Shown one piece after another: positions 50,500 to 60,721 of a stretch of DNA of 64,000 nt. A program made the translations under genes and the position numbers. Below the pieces are notes generated by a model. It worked only from the letters and a program-made list of their open reading frames with translations. It was not told the origin of the DNA and ran no database searches. Origin of the DNA: Acanthosoma haemorrhoidale (taxonomy: Eukaryota; Arthropoda; Insecta; Hemiptera; Acanthosomatidae). Position 1 is the stretch's first letter, and every line of letters starts with the position of its first letter. The stretch is from contig OV884012.1 of the NCBI GenBank assembly GCA_930367205.1, forward strand, positions 33,142,796-33,206,795. Direction: 5' to 3'.

Positions 50500-51249
50500 T
50501 TTTTTTTTTTTTTTTTTTCTTAGCTCTAAAATTTTCAGGACTATAGACAAGGGAAAAAATAAAGGGAATTTATTTGGGGTGAGTGGATCCTTTTACTAGG
50601 ATTACCTGTTTGAAGGTGGAGTGAGGGAATTAAGGAGTGTGGGAAGCCTCGGTAGAGGTGGAAATGTTGCGGTGAAGTGGTGAGAGTCCACTGAAGGCTG
50701 AGCCTAGAGTCTCTCTAGGCATGTAGTGGAAGCTCATTCAGTTGGAAAGCAGTGATGGGTGCCCATCAGAGGCTTGTTGTTGCTTTGGGCCGTAATGTCC
50801 ATCATTTGGACTGCTTTCCCAGATCTAGAGATTTGCCATCTTGCCGGTAGTGGTGGGGGTGTCAGGTCTTGGAATAGGGGGTTTTGCCAATGTTTCATCG
50901 AGTCGAAGAATTTGATGTGTCTTCTTCTGATGGCTGCGGTGGTGGTGGGGACCTCGAACTTTTCGTGGATGTCAGGAGCCTTCATTTCACGAAATGGGGT
51001 ATGCCATTGTGCCTCGCGCAGGATGTTGTTCTGGAAGCTCTGGAGTCTAGTTATGGTGCTCGTGTGGAGAAAACGGAAAAGTGGAGTTCCAAAAAGTAGT
51101 GCTGGCCTCTAGCTGTTTTAGCCTCAAGGATATAGCCGGGCTTGTGATGAGATGCTGGAGAGAATAGTAAGTCCTACGTACTCTTTTCAGCTTCTTCTGC
51201 AGGTGTGTGCCGAACGTCATGTGTCTGCCTAGGTTGATGCCTAGGTAGG
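50500..51249 (-). mobile_element. 5'-truncated LINE family B with 11-bp target-site duplication
   Basis: On the minus strand the element ends in a poly(A) tail (T run 50500-50518). It is flanked exactly by AATGTTTGATC at 50489-50499 and 51250-51260. It includes the end of ORF2 and about 200 bp of 3' untranslated sequence. Compared with the copy at 11653-12218 it preserves more of the C-terminal coding region. Its clean duplication and tail suggest a younger insertion. Confidence 0.95.
50734..51249 (-). pseudogene. LINE B ORF2 C-terminus, truncated
   Basis: Reading down the minus strand, YLGINLGRHMTFGTHLQKKL and YYSLQHLITSPAISLRLKQL belong to the reverse transcriptase thumb/C-terminal region. 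After a break come PDIHEKFEVPTTTAAIRRRH and WQNPLFQDLTPPP, ending at a stop at 50734. Jockey-like LINEs end in a similar tail after YGI/LWG-type motifs. The copy starts inside the domain because of 5' truncation and has at least one frameshift. Confidence 0.8.
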
Positions 51250-51260
51250 AATGTTTGATC

Positions 51261-52294
51261 GATTTAATAAAACCGTATCAAATAGTAAAACAGTTATTAG
51301 ATGCGGGCATAGATAATAGGGTTAAACAGTGTCCTTTATCTTTTATCTATAAAACCTAGCAACAATAAAATGCACTGATATCCTTACTAACGCCTAATTG
51401 TGAGCTCACAACTGAATATAAATGAGGCATAAGTTAAAGATAGACACTAACTCAATACTAATACAATGCCAACAGCAATGCATCCCTTCATTAAAATCAA
51501 TAATAAATCACTCCTTCATATAATATAACAATCATTTCACTCAAATCAAACTTTATGGATTTCAAATCATTCATTACTTTGAACAACTTTTTTTTACTGT
51601 TAGTCGTCAGGATTACTAGTTAAGTTTGGATTTCCAATATTTGGCCTATTTCTTCGTAGAGAGGCACTGGGGACTTAGAAGCAGGGAGTGACTGTAGCTC
51701 ACCAATAGCAGTAAATTCCTCTGCTCAATCCATGGCTTAATTAAACTGTACTAATTAGATCGCTCCCTAAGTGTAAGTCTCACTGATGGGGATGCAGTTC
51801 CGGCGTAATGTTTCTTCTAAGGAAATTCATTTACTTAGTAAGCTTGGGGAGGAAAAAAAACGAACTTTCTTTTAACTTTTCCTGGATTTGTATGCAAATG
51901 CAGTTAGGGAGAAAGAGGAAAGGAAGAAGATTAAATGAACAGATGCGAAACGGAATAAATAAAAGGGAAAGTTTTTTTTTATGGTTTCTTCATTGAATAT
52001 ACTCTTGCAAAGATTAGAGTACGCTCAATACATTCCACTAGCGTTTGTTTGCAAGGAGTAATGTAACAATGAACTGAAATTGTATCTTGTATTAGTTGTT
52101 GTTAGTCCTCTAATATTATCGTTCTAACCAAGATCTAAATGGACATGGATAAAATAATTAAGTTCGTATTCAAATTTGAACATTAGGTTATCGCAATAGA
52201 AGGCTTAAGTTAAATTATATTACTTTAGGTCAACCGGTGTTTATACTAGGCTTTATATACCTTCCCTAAACGAAAATACACTAGCGAGAATAAA
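51261..52294. other. AT-rich sequence without recognised genes
   Basis: No supported feature was seen. Confidence 0.35.
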
Positions 52295-52300
52295 TATCAC

Positions 52301-52374
52301 CTTTTTTTTTCTAACCTCTCTAGTTAGAATTTTCGGATGAGGGTAAATATAAAATATTTAGGGTGATCGGATCC
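52301..52374 (-). mobile_element. Very short LINE B 3' end
   Basis: A T tract is followed by CTAACCTCTCTAGTTAGAAT and the sequence to GGTGATCGGATCC, the same last 60 or so bases as at 11579-11636 and 11678-11745. TATCAC at 52295-52300 and 52380-52385 may be a short target-site duplication. Confidence 0.75.
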
Positions 52375-52385
52375 ATAATTATCAC

Positions 52386-53599
52386 TATAAGCAGTTATGG
52401 AGCTTGATCTATTCCCTGAATGTCTGTTCTGCTAGAAGCTGAAATTTTGAAAATATATTTTAAGGCACATTGGAATACGCTAATGGGCTAATGGTTAAAA
52501 TTAATAAGTAATTTATGTAATACTTTTCTATCAATAACTTTTATGATTTCTCAAGCTCTTGCTTAGGAGGTATTTATGATTTAACGTTATAATATTTCAA
52601 TATGGTTAAGAAGACACCAAAGACGGTAACGCGAAAATAGAGTATTTGATTTCGTTCCAGCCATTGCTTGCTTTAATTGTGGTTTATTTATTTAAAAACC
52701 AAACCTCTCTTCTACATTAACAACCGTACCCAGGCCGCAGTCACGTATATTTTAATGTTGTTCTAGTATCAGACTAAATTTAAATATTTGAAGTAAGTTG
52801 AGCAAGGGAGTATTAACTACTCATGAGTGTGTATGGCCAGTGTGTTTTCGGCCACAAAGAATGCACCTATTGGGGTAGCAGGTAATAATTATTTTTTTGA
52901 TGAAGGAATTACGCCCCCTAGGACAGGCTATATTTTAGTTAGAACATTGCTGGGTGAAACCTAGGGAACACATACGTTACGAATCGAATGGCAGTAGTAT
53001 TTATGAAAGAAGTTTCGGGCATCAAAAGTATTTGTGTTTCGTTATTTATCAATTAATTCCTTTTTCATCCATAATTACCACAAGTAGGATATCACAATAG
53101 ATCTGCCAGTATTAAGTAAGTAAGAATTTTAATTAGTAACTAATTTACTTTGTCTAACTTATTTTATTAGAGTTGTATCGATAATTTCGTACATTTTCTA
53201 CATGTAGGCACAGCCTTTGAGAACTTCTATTCCCGTCTCTTTTCTGATCTGTATGCTAATGATGTGAACTCCCCGAAAACCCAGAGTGACGGCTACGTGC
53301 CCTCGTGACCTCTTCCAAACCTACAAGAACTTTATATATAATAAGCTTTTATAGATTAGAGATTACTAAAGACAAATTGAGTGGTTTTGGATAATGAGAC
53401 ATTTTTCCCAAAAAAGTAACGTTAATCCTAAAACGTTTAGAACTGAAGTTCTAAGAGCCACGTAACACAATACATATATATGTTAGAAAGCTATGTATAG
53501 AGAATGATTAATAATATGAATGTCATGAAATTAAGTCTTTATTGTTGTTTACAGTTTGACTACTAATAAGAGAGCCGAAAAATATATTGAATTCAGCTG
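52386..53599. other. AT-rich sequence without recognised genes
   Basis: No supported feature was seen. Confidence 0.35.
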
Positions 53600-54075
53600 T
53601 CAAGGATTGAACCGGTGGCACACTTGGCAGAGGTAACTTGCCTCCCGTATGGCGGCCCTACCCTTACGGCTTAATAAGAGATTGCGAGGAAAGGGTTAGG
53701 GCTGGAATTGTAAAATATGTGCGGCTGACACTTTAATTAGACCGATGAAAAACGAGGCTTTGAAACTGTTTTAATTTAGTTTGAGAGCGGAAGGGGGTAC
53801 TGTGGGGCCTCGCCCCTCTCCCTACCCAGTCTGCCCTTTGTGCATCCTGTCATTGCGGCCATTTATGTTAATGTAAGGACCCTGTCTCGTTCCCTTCCTT
53901 ATGTAGAGGGCTCAGGTCTGTTGATGTCCTGCACCGGTTCGTACATTCCACTTCCAAAAAATCAGCCTTGTGCACTTTTCCCTGACTCCGCTAATGACTT
54001 TTATCGCAAAAAATGTTTCAACGAGAAAACAATTACCTCTATGACAACAGGGCAAACCTTGTTTAAGTTATAACC
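53600..54075. promoter_or_regulatory. Candidate conserved non-coding element
   Basis: This is a GC-balanced, repeat-free island with TTAATTAGACC, ATTGCGGCCATTTATG and a pyrimidine-rich CCTCTCCCTACCC stretch. An open frame at 53840-54073 has no recognisable protein features. Regulatory nature is inferred from composition only. Confidence 0.2.
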
Positions 54076-55375
54076 TCTTGAAAAGTATTTATTTATTGTA
54101 GCAGTTGTGTCCTGCATTTGCGGGTTGGCGGTTTACATTATTTTATTTAATAGAACATTTAACAACAAACCATACATGGTTTCTTATTTATATTTATAAT
54201 CTTAGGACAATCCTTAAGCATTACAATGGATATGTACATATCTCTTTAAAATCAAATATTGCTACCCACAAACTGTTGAAAGCATTTTGTTTCTTTTTGC
54301 CAAACGTGTTAACTGTACTACTTTCAAAGGAAACGAGCGATACATTACTGACGCTATACTATTACAATAATGCCGCTATAGATCTTAATAATAAAATATG
54401 TTGCGTAAAGAAGTATTCTTAAGCCCATCTATTAATCAGTCATTACTAAAGTTTGTTCGCTGAGAGAATGCCGTTGAAACTGAACTGCCGTTGAAGTTTG
54501 AAAGAAGAAAAAATGGACAGCAGAAGTCAATTTCTAGCACGAGTCGAAGGATAGTGACGTTGTTAGGTCGGTACTGGATAATTCTTAGATCATTCATTTC
54601 AAGTAGGCAAAAAATTGATTGAATATTTGTCGTTAGTTTCATAATTTATTGACTGTCAATCAATTGTTAGTAACAGGGTCCCCTACGATGCTAGAATGAT
54701 AATAGTAGTGATAGTAGTAATGATGATTTGATGTACGGGTGTCATGTGATTTGAATGGTTTCAAAGTATATTTTATGGCGATATATACAGAAGTACTTTG
54801 TAAGTACTTGAAGTAAGTTGATCGTTTCGTGCTCTTCAAATGCAAATGCCACATATGTATCTTACATATCAGTCCACTTCACAATATATAAATTTGAAAT
54901 AGAAATGATTAGAACAGAAAACTAAATATTCTTGGACAAATTCCTCTACACATAACAATAACGCAGTGATGACATATTCATTACTGGTAAACAAGAAGAA
55001 CTATTACATAACAAATAAAAATTGCATGGTAAAATAAAGAGTAAATCTCTATGAGAAAAAATAATGGTAATAATAATAAAATAAAAGATTGTTTTTCTGC
55101 GTTGAGTAATTAAATTCTTAGATAGTTTGTCATTAAGGAAACAAAAACCAAATATGAATGAAGAAATCTGTTCATTAAATGAAAACCATTAAATTAATAC
55201 AAAAAAATAACATACAAGCTAAATATACAATAATAAAACCCGAGGAACTTGATAGTCAAAAATTTGGATATATATAGTGATATATATGTATATATAGTAG
55301 ACTTATATATAGTAGTAGTATATATAGTCTTAAAAATTTGTGAGCTAAGGAAAAAAAAAAATATATATATATATA
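54076..55375. other. AT-rich flank of the LTR element
   Basis: This includes repeat E similarity at about 55150-55250 (compare 12880-12975) and an A-rich then (AT)n tract at 55351-55375, into which the LTR element inserted. Confidence 0.4.
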
Positions 55376-55690
55376 TGTAAGACAATTATTGAAGGTGGGG
55401 TGAATAAACTGAAATCAGTTTCTCTGTAAACAAAGTTAGCAATTTTATTCACTATATATTATATTATAACAATTATTAATATTGATTTACACAATCTTAC
55501 CTGTAAACAAAGAAACGACAATTACAGTTTCTAACTATCAATTCTCTATTTACACTATTTTATTTTACACACTATTTACATGTTCTGTTATCTCACATAA
55601 CCTTCTCTATCTGATAACTGCTGCTCCATCTGGTGGGGGCCAATGGAAGCAGCACGGCAAATTCAAATGAAAGAGATCACTTTCATTACA
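55376..55690 (-). repeat. 3' LTR of the Ty3-type element, 315 bp
   Basis: It has TG...CA ends with TGTAA/TTACA terminal inversion, and looks identical base for base to the other LTR. It holds two TGTAAACA forkhead-type motifs (55425 and 55502) and, on the element's sense strand, a strong CAG|GTAAGA splice donor (55501-55495 region). Confidence 0.97.
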
Positions 55691-55702
55691 TCTCCCCTCT
55701 CT
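55691..55702 (-). other. Polypurine tract
   Basis: AGAGAGGGGAGA on the minus strand lies directly against the 3' LTR, the expected position of the primer for plus-strand DNA synthesis. Confidence 0.9.
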
Positions 55703-55726
55703 GAGGTGAAAATTCTTTGAAAATTT

Positions 55727-58459
55727 TCAGTCTGGTAATATCGGAAGTAATTTTGTTATGTGAAAGAATCCAGTTTCTTGCTTTCCTCTTCCGGTATTTA
55801 TTTTATAAATTGAATTTGATATCTTTTCTGTTATTTCAAAGGGGCCAATTTTTAATTCATCTAGTTTATTCCTGTTTAATTTGTTGCCATTTTCTATATA
55901 TACTGTATCTCCTATGTTAAATTCCCAATGTTTTCTTGATTTATCAAATATTTTCTTGTTATATTCATGAGACTTTTTTGTTCTTTCTAAGGCTAATTTA
56001 CTGTCATTCATCCAGTTTTCTTTATTGTTTCTTTTTTTTAATTCTTCAGGTAAAATGCTAGTATATGTGCCATCCAATAAATACTTGGGTGGAAAACCAG
56101 TTACTGTATGTTCTGTTTCATTATATTTATCCACACATTCTTTAGCGACTGTTGTCCAGGCTCTTTTCTTCCTTTTTTCGTTCATTTTACATCTGATTTT
56201 ATTGACTAGAGTTAGATTTAGTCTCTCATTTAAACCATTGGAAAAGGGTGCATTAACTGCTGTAAATATCAATCGAAGCTCCTTTTCCCTTAGGAAATCT
56301 TTGAATTCTCTTGAGTTGATTCCTGGGTATTGATCTGTAAGTATTATACCTATTTTCTCTGTTTCCAGCACATTATTTACTAACTTGATGAAGTCAGTGG
56401 CACTCTGAGTTTTTGATGCTGAAATGAATGCATATCTTGTGAAGTGGTCAATAAGCAGGTGGAGGTATCTTTTTGTTGATCGTTGTCCTCCAAAACCTCC
56501 AATAGTGTCGATTGACATTATTTCGAATGGTTTTGTTGCTGGCCCTAGTTGTGACATTAGCCCATATTTTTCTTGCCCTCTGGATTTGTTTTTAATACAT
56601 ATTTCACAGGTTTTACATACTTTTTTTATATTTGCAGTTATATTTTTTGCTGTATAATAAGGGCATACCCTATTCATCATTTGTTTAATTCCTATATGGC
56701 ACCATTCAGAATGTATTTCTTTAATGAATTCTAAACTTAAGTTTTCAGATAAAATTATCTTTTCTTTATTTCTTACTTTTTTATAGAACACTCCATCTTT
56801 TTCTATTAATTTTGTTTTGGTGTTTTGTAATATTCTATTTTCCTCTTGATCTTTTTTAATTCCTTGTATTTTTATCAAATTAACTATTTTTAGGATTTCT
56901 TCTTTATTTTCAATTGGTTCTAATACCGGGTTTCTGCTCAAACTATCTGCTTCGGTATTATCCTTTCCCGGAATGTATTTAATTTCAAAATTGTATTGTG
57001 ACAAATAGTAAGTTAATTCACCAAGTTCTTCATCCGTTCTTGCTCTTATGTTTAAATTTTCTAATGGTTTGTGATCTGAAAATACAGTGAATTTTCTTCC
57101 AATTAACCAGTATTGCCAATATTTTAATGCCTCTTTGATTGCCAAACACTCTAAATAAATTGCTTTTTTCCTTTTTTGTGGTTCGCTTAATTTTTTTGAA
57201 AAGTATGCTACTGGCTTTTCTTTTCCATTGTTTTGTACTTGTTTCAAAACTGCACCAATACATTCTAGAGATGCATCTGTATAAATTCTTATTGGTAAAT
57301 CATTATCAAATATTTCTAACACTGGTTGGGAACATAGCAATTTCTTTACCTCTGCAAAGGATTTTTCACACTCTTCCGTCCATAAGAATTTTTCATTTTT
57401 CCTTAATAATTTATGCAGTGGATCTAGCAATATCGAGCTTTTTGGTTTATACTCGTGATAAAAATTAATTTTTCCTAAAAATTGTCTGATGTTCTTTTGG
57501 GTTTTTGGAGTTGGAAAGTTTTTTATTGAAATTAAGTTGTCCTTTATTGGTCTTACTGTATTGTGTTGTATTATGTGTCCAAGGTATTTTGCTGATTCTG
57601 CTGCGAATGTACATTTTTTAAATTTTAATCGGAAACCTTCATTGACTATTGCTTTTATTACTTTTTCTAAATGTTCTATATGTTCTGTGAATGATTTCGA
57701 AAAAATTAAGATGTCATCTACATAATTTTCTGAAAAGTCTTTTAAATTGTGCTTTCTTAAGATGCTGGATAAAATTCTTTGGAAAATAGCTGGTGATGTC
57801 TTTAAACCGTAGGGTAGGCATGTCCATTGGAAGTGCCCTTCTTGCGTGACAAATCCTGTTTTCTGTCTATCTTCAATGCGTAATGGAATTGACCAAAAAG
57901 CGGAATTTATATCTAGTGTGGTGAAGTATTTGCAGTTTCTTGTTTGTATTATTCAATCATCTATTAATGGGATCAGTCTTTCTATCGTAATCTTTTTCAT
58001 ATTATCTAAATGATCTAATTTTATTTTGAACCCGTCTTCTTCGATATGTTCATTAAAATTTACTTTAACTTCTTCATTTTTTTCTTTCTTTTTCTCAGTA
58101 TTTCCTGTTTTATCTTCTTTCTTTTGTAATATTTGTAGATTCTCATTTTGAATTAATCTAAATTTTTTGATAATATCTAATCCTATAAGAAAATCTTCAA
58201 AATCATCTCTCTCTACAATGAACACATCAACATATTTTTCTATGTCAAAAATTTTCACTTTTATGGTTACTAAACCTTTTGTTTGTGTCACACCATTGAC
58301 TGTTTTTAAATATATCTTATTAAAGTCTTCTGTTTTCTTCTTTATCTTAATTAATTTTGTATTTATTAGAGAGACTTGGGATCCTGGATCATATGTCCCA
58401 TTTACCTGTAACTTCTCTTCTAATAATATTTTTACTTTAATCAATGGTGTGATTATTCG
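55727..58459 (-). pseudogene. pol: pol: protease, reverse transcriptase, RNase H, integrase (broken)
   Basis: Reading down the minus strand, the aspartic protease (YDPGSQVSLI; FLIGLD) ends near 58100. The reverse transcriptase follows after a deletion that removes its fingers region. Only PLIDD precedes a TGA at 57953-57955, and the same frame continues with CKYFTTLDINSAFW, the catalytic NYVDDILIFS (about 57720) and LPYGLK. RNase H shows IYTDASLECIG, and integrase shows an HH-CC finger (H..H then CKTCEIC), the D,D,E residues in SIDTIGG, ILTDQYPG and NGLNERL, and a GPFEITEKI module near the end. The stop is at 55727. The C-terminal two thirds (from 57952) are uninterrupted. Deleted fingers and the stop make the polymerase non-functional. 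Confidence 0.92.
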
Positions 58460-59521
58460 TTTTTTTGTTCTGTATTTAGATCTACTTCTAATACTGAGTT
58501 GCTTCCTATTATTCTAGTTTCATATTTGTCTCTCTTTTTAAACCAGCATGAAGCTTCTGGATGATATCTGATACCTTTGTTTAATTGTTCACAATTATTG
58601 CATGGCTTTTTCTCTTTGAATTTATGTTTACTAAAAATTTTTTCATCTTTTTATAAAATTATTTTTGTTCGCTAGACCCTCACATTTTCTAATTTCGTGA
58701 AATAATTTGGTAGAATTCTCACATTTTTCCTTATCTAACTTATTTCTAATGAACTCAGGTAAGCCTGCAGCTATAAGCATCACTAAAGTCTGTGAACTAA
58801 TGTTCTCATCCATATCTAACAATAATTTCTCTTTTTTCATGGCGTATTCCATCAGTAGACCTTCTTTATACCTATATGATATAGCATGCATTCCTGTACT
58901 CCATCCTTGGTCTTCAAAAGTTTCCAAAAATTTTTCTTTCCAATCAGACCACACAGAGTCCATTGTTAATATTGTTAAGGTTGCTGAGTACCAGTCTAAG
59001 CATGATTTTTCCATAAACAACCTTAATATCTCAATCTTATTATTGTCTTCACTGATTCCACATCTTCTACATTCTTTCTCAAACATCTCTAGCCACTGTT
59101 TAGCATTTGAGTGTTTACATGTAAACTTCTCAACCATGAACTTCTCTGCTATATGTTTTAAATTTAGCTCATTCTCTTTATTTTGTGTGGATTCAACCAT
59201 CTTATCTTTATTCACTACTTGTTCTAAATATAAATTATCAAACATTACATTACCTTCTTCATCAAAATATATTGTTTTCATTTTCTCGGTTAATGTAATC
59301 CAGACTCTCTTCTGTTGACCTCTTTGAGTAAAACTGTTCCTCAATCTTTTATAAATAAGTGTCTTAGTCAATTCTTCATGATCACTCAGAAAGCTTTTCT
59401 CATGGGGCAACACATATTCTTCGTTTTCTTCTGTTTTAATTGTGGTAATTGAGAGAACATTTGTCTTCTTATCCTTCGGTGATCCCACAAAGTTAAAGGT
59501 GAATTGCAGTCTTTTCGCCAT
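58453..59521 (-). pseudogene. gag: gag with zinc knuckle, one frameshift
   Basis: The ATG at 59521 (MAKRLQFTFNF) lies only 10 nt after the primer site. The capsid-like part contains WLEMFEKECRRCGI and a following helical region typical of retrotransposon Gag. The frame stops at 58643. One nucleotide later the next frame continues with a nucleocapsid zinc knuckle of unusual spacing, C-x2-C-x9-H-x4-C (PCNNCEQLNKG...H...C), to TAA at 58453-58455. The break is one extra A in the run at 58648-58652. The knuckle therefore belongs to Gag in the intact family, and pro-pol begins by frameshifting at the next feature. Confidence 0.9.
58459..58465 (-). promoter_or_regulatory. Ribosomal -1 frameshift site A AAA AAC
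   Basis: In the Gag frame the codons are CAA AAA AAC GAA TAA. The heptamer A AAA AAC is canonical for -1 slippage, and the new frame leads directly into the protease. The Gag stop is two codons downstream. No stimulatory structure was worked out. Confidence 0.85.
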
Positions 59522-59531
59522 TGTAACTCCT

Positions 59532-59541
59532 ATTGTCGTTT
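59532..59541 (-). other. Primer-binding site, self-priming type
   Basis: AAACGACAAT (minus strand) directly follows the 5' LTR. It is not the complement of a recognisable tRNA 3' end. It is the exact complement of ATTGTCGTTT within the same LTR (59679-59688), the arrangement known from Tf1, where the 5' end of the RNA primes reverse transcription. Confidence 0.7.
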
Positions 59542-59856
59542 TGTAAGACAATTATTGAAGGTGGGGTGAATAAACTGAAATCAGTTTCTCTGTAAACAAA
59601 GTTAGCAATTTTATTCACTATATATTATATTATAACAATTATTAATATTGATTTACACAATCTTACCTGTAAACAAAGAAACGACAATTACAGTTTCTAA
59701 CTATCAATTCTCTATTTACACTATTTTATTTTACACACTATTTACATGTTCTGTTATCTCACATAACCTTCTCTATCTGATAACTGCTGCTCCATCTGGT
59801 GGGGGCCAATGGAAGCAGCACGGCAAATTCAAATGAAAGAGATCACTTTCATTACA
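59542..59856 (-). repeat. 5' LTR of the Ty3-type element, 315 bp
   Basis: It appears identical to the LTR at 55376-55690. If the RNA starts at ATTGTCGTTT (59688 downward), U3 is about 168 bp and the transcribed part of the LTR about 147 nt. An AAAATAAAAT stretch lies about 40 bp upstream of that point as a TATA-like element. Confidence 0.97.
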
Positions 59857-59862
59857 TATATA

Positions 59863-60607
59863 TATTGTAACATTCATGAGATTTGAGAATATCATGACCA
59901 GCAACCCTCCCACCTGGTCAGCATCTTCCCTCATGCTCTTAGGAGTGGGGATGAGATAAAGGTTCAGTCTTAGCCTAACCGCCCAGAAAAGCGGACTCTT
60001 GGCAAGCTCCCGAACTGGCGGTACCATATAGTAAGAGAAGAAGAACCAACAGCAGACAGTAACGTTGATTGGATTATACGAAGATCATCGATTGGGTGAT
60101 ATTAATATTGTTATATTATGGATCCATTAAAAGAAATTGAGCTCAAATTTCATGTTTTTTTTGTAATTAGTAGTAACTATCCTTGTTCAAAAGGAATTGA
60201 ATATTTTTATATACTTTTTGTCAGCACTATATATAATTATAATTATTTGTTATAACCATTCTATTTATATACATATATTTTACAATTCCCAGTTTCTAAA
60301 TTTATTAATAACTACAACATTAGCCTTGAGATCGGGCGATTCAATCGGGATAATTTGCTATGTCGAAGACATAAAAACAATTTGAATTAAAGATCTCATG
60401 ACGGACCTGCCAAATTAGTTAAGGTAAATTGATCAATAAAGTAGGAAAATAAATGGTAAAAAGAGAGGTAGGTTTCAATATATATATATATAGTAGACAG
60501 TAAAATAAAATTATAAATGCATTTAAAATCAGAGGAGAGGTCGGCCATTAGACATTAGCACCATTCGGATCGTTCACTAACGTCGTGCAATTGTTTCTGA
60601 GCCAGTC
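59863..60607. other. Spacer between LTR element and jockey element
   Basis: A GC-richer patch at 59880-60040 is unassigned. The jockey element's 5' end probably lies near 60530-60550 (GGTCGGCCATTAGACATTAG), but without a boundary duplication it cannot be fixed. Confidence 0.35.
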
Positions 60608-60690
60608 GGTCTTGTGGCTCAGAGCCAAGACCCGTGACTCGCCACTGGAGGTTGTGAGCTTGATTCCCACCGGCGCCACGTACTTTTTTT
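60608..60690 (+). repeat. tRNA-derived (SINE-type) Pol III promoter unit
   Basis: TGGCTCAGAGCC (60615, A-box-like) and AGCTTGATTCC (60657-60667, B-box-like, 8 of 11 consensus positions by my count) are about 40 bp apart. They sit in a tRNA-like context ending CCCACCGGCGCCACG, and seven T follow at 60684-60690, a Pol III terminator. GGTCTTGTGGCTC and GAGCCAAGACC form an imperfect hairpin (60608-60632). The unit lies 32 bp before the ORF1 ATG of the jockey element. It is either a SINE head inserted there or part of the LINE's own 5' region. Confidence 0.6.
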
Positions 60691-60721
60691 CCTACAAACT
60701 AAAAACCTTTGTTATGATAAA

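Larger units (their letters stand above)
55376..59856 (-). mobile_element. Ty3-type LTR retrotransposon, defective, 4481 bp
   Basis: This is a complete structural unit on the minus strand: 5' LTR, adjacent primer site, gag with a zinc knuckle, a slippery site, then protease, reverse transcriptase, RNase H and integrase, a purine tract and the 3' LTR. Protein order (integrase after RNase H) and motifs place it in Ty3/mdg4 (Metaviridae). There is no envelope frame and no chromodomain after the GPF-type integrase tail. It sits in an AT microsatellite, and TATATA on both sides fits a 4-6 bp target duplication. Gag has a frameshift. Pol has a deletion in the N-terminal reverse transcriptase and a nonsense codon. 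Confidence 0.96.

Noticed and set aside
55376..55726. Envelope gene in the Ty3-type element
   Set aside because: Only a short gap separates the integrase stop from the polypurine tract and 3' LTR; there is no room for an env frame.
56025..58517. Plus-strand open frames across the LTR element (56025, 57139, 58167, 58707 and others)
   Set aside because: They are antisense to gag and pol and Phe/Leu-rich, mirroring Lys/Glu-rich sense codons.
59532..59551. tRNA-type primer-binding site after the 5' LTR
   Set aside because: The bases next to the LTR do not begin with TGG or match a tRNA end that I recognise; the exact complement inside the LTR fits better.
59522..59551. Gag start at 59551 inside the LTR
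   Set aside because: It is not an ATG and overlaps the LTR and primer site; the ATG at 59521 directly after the primer site is preferred.
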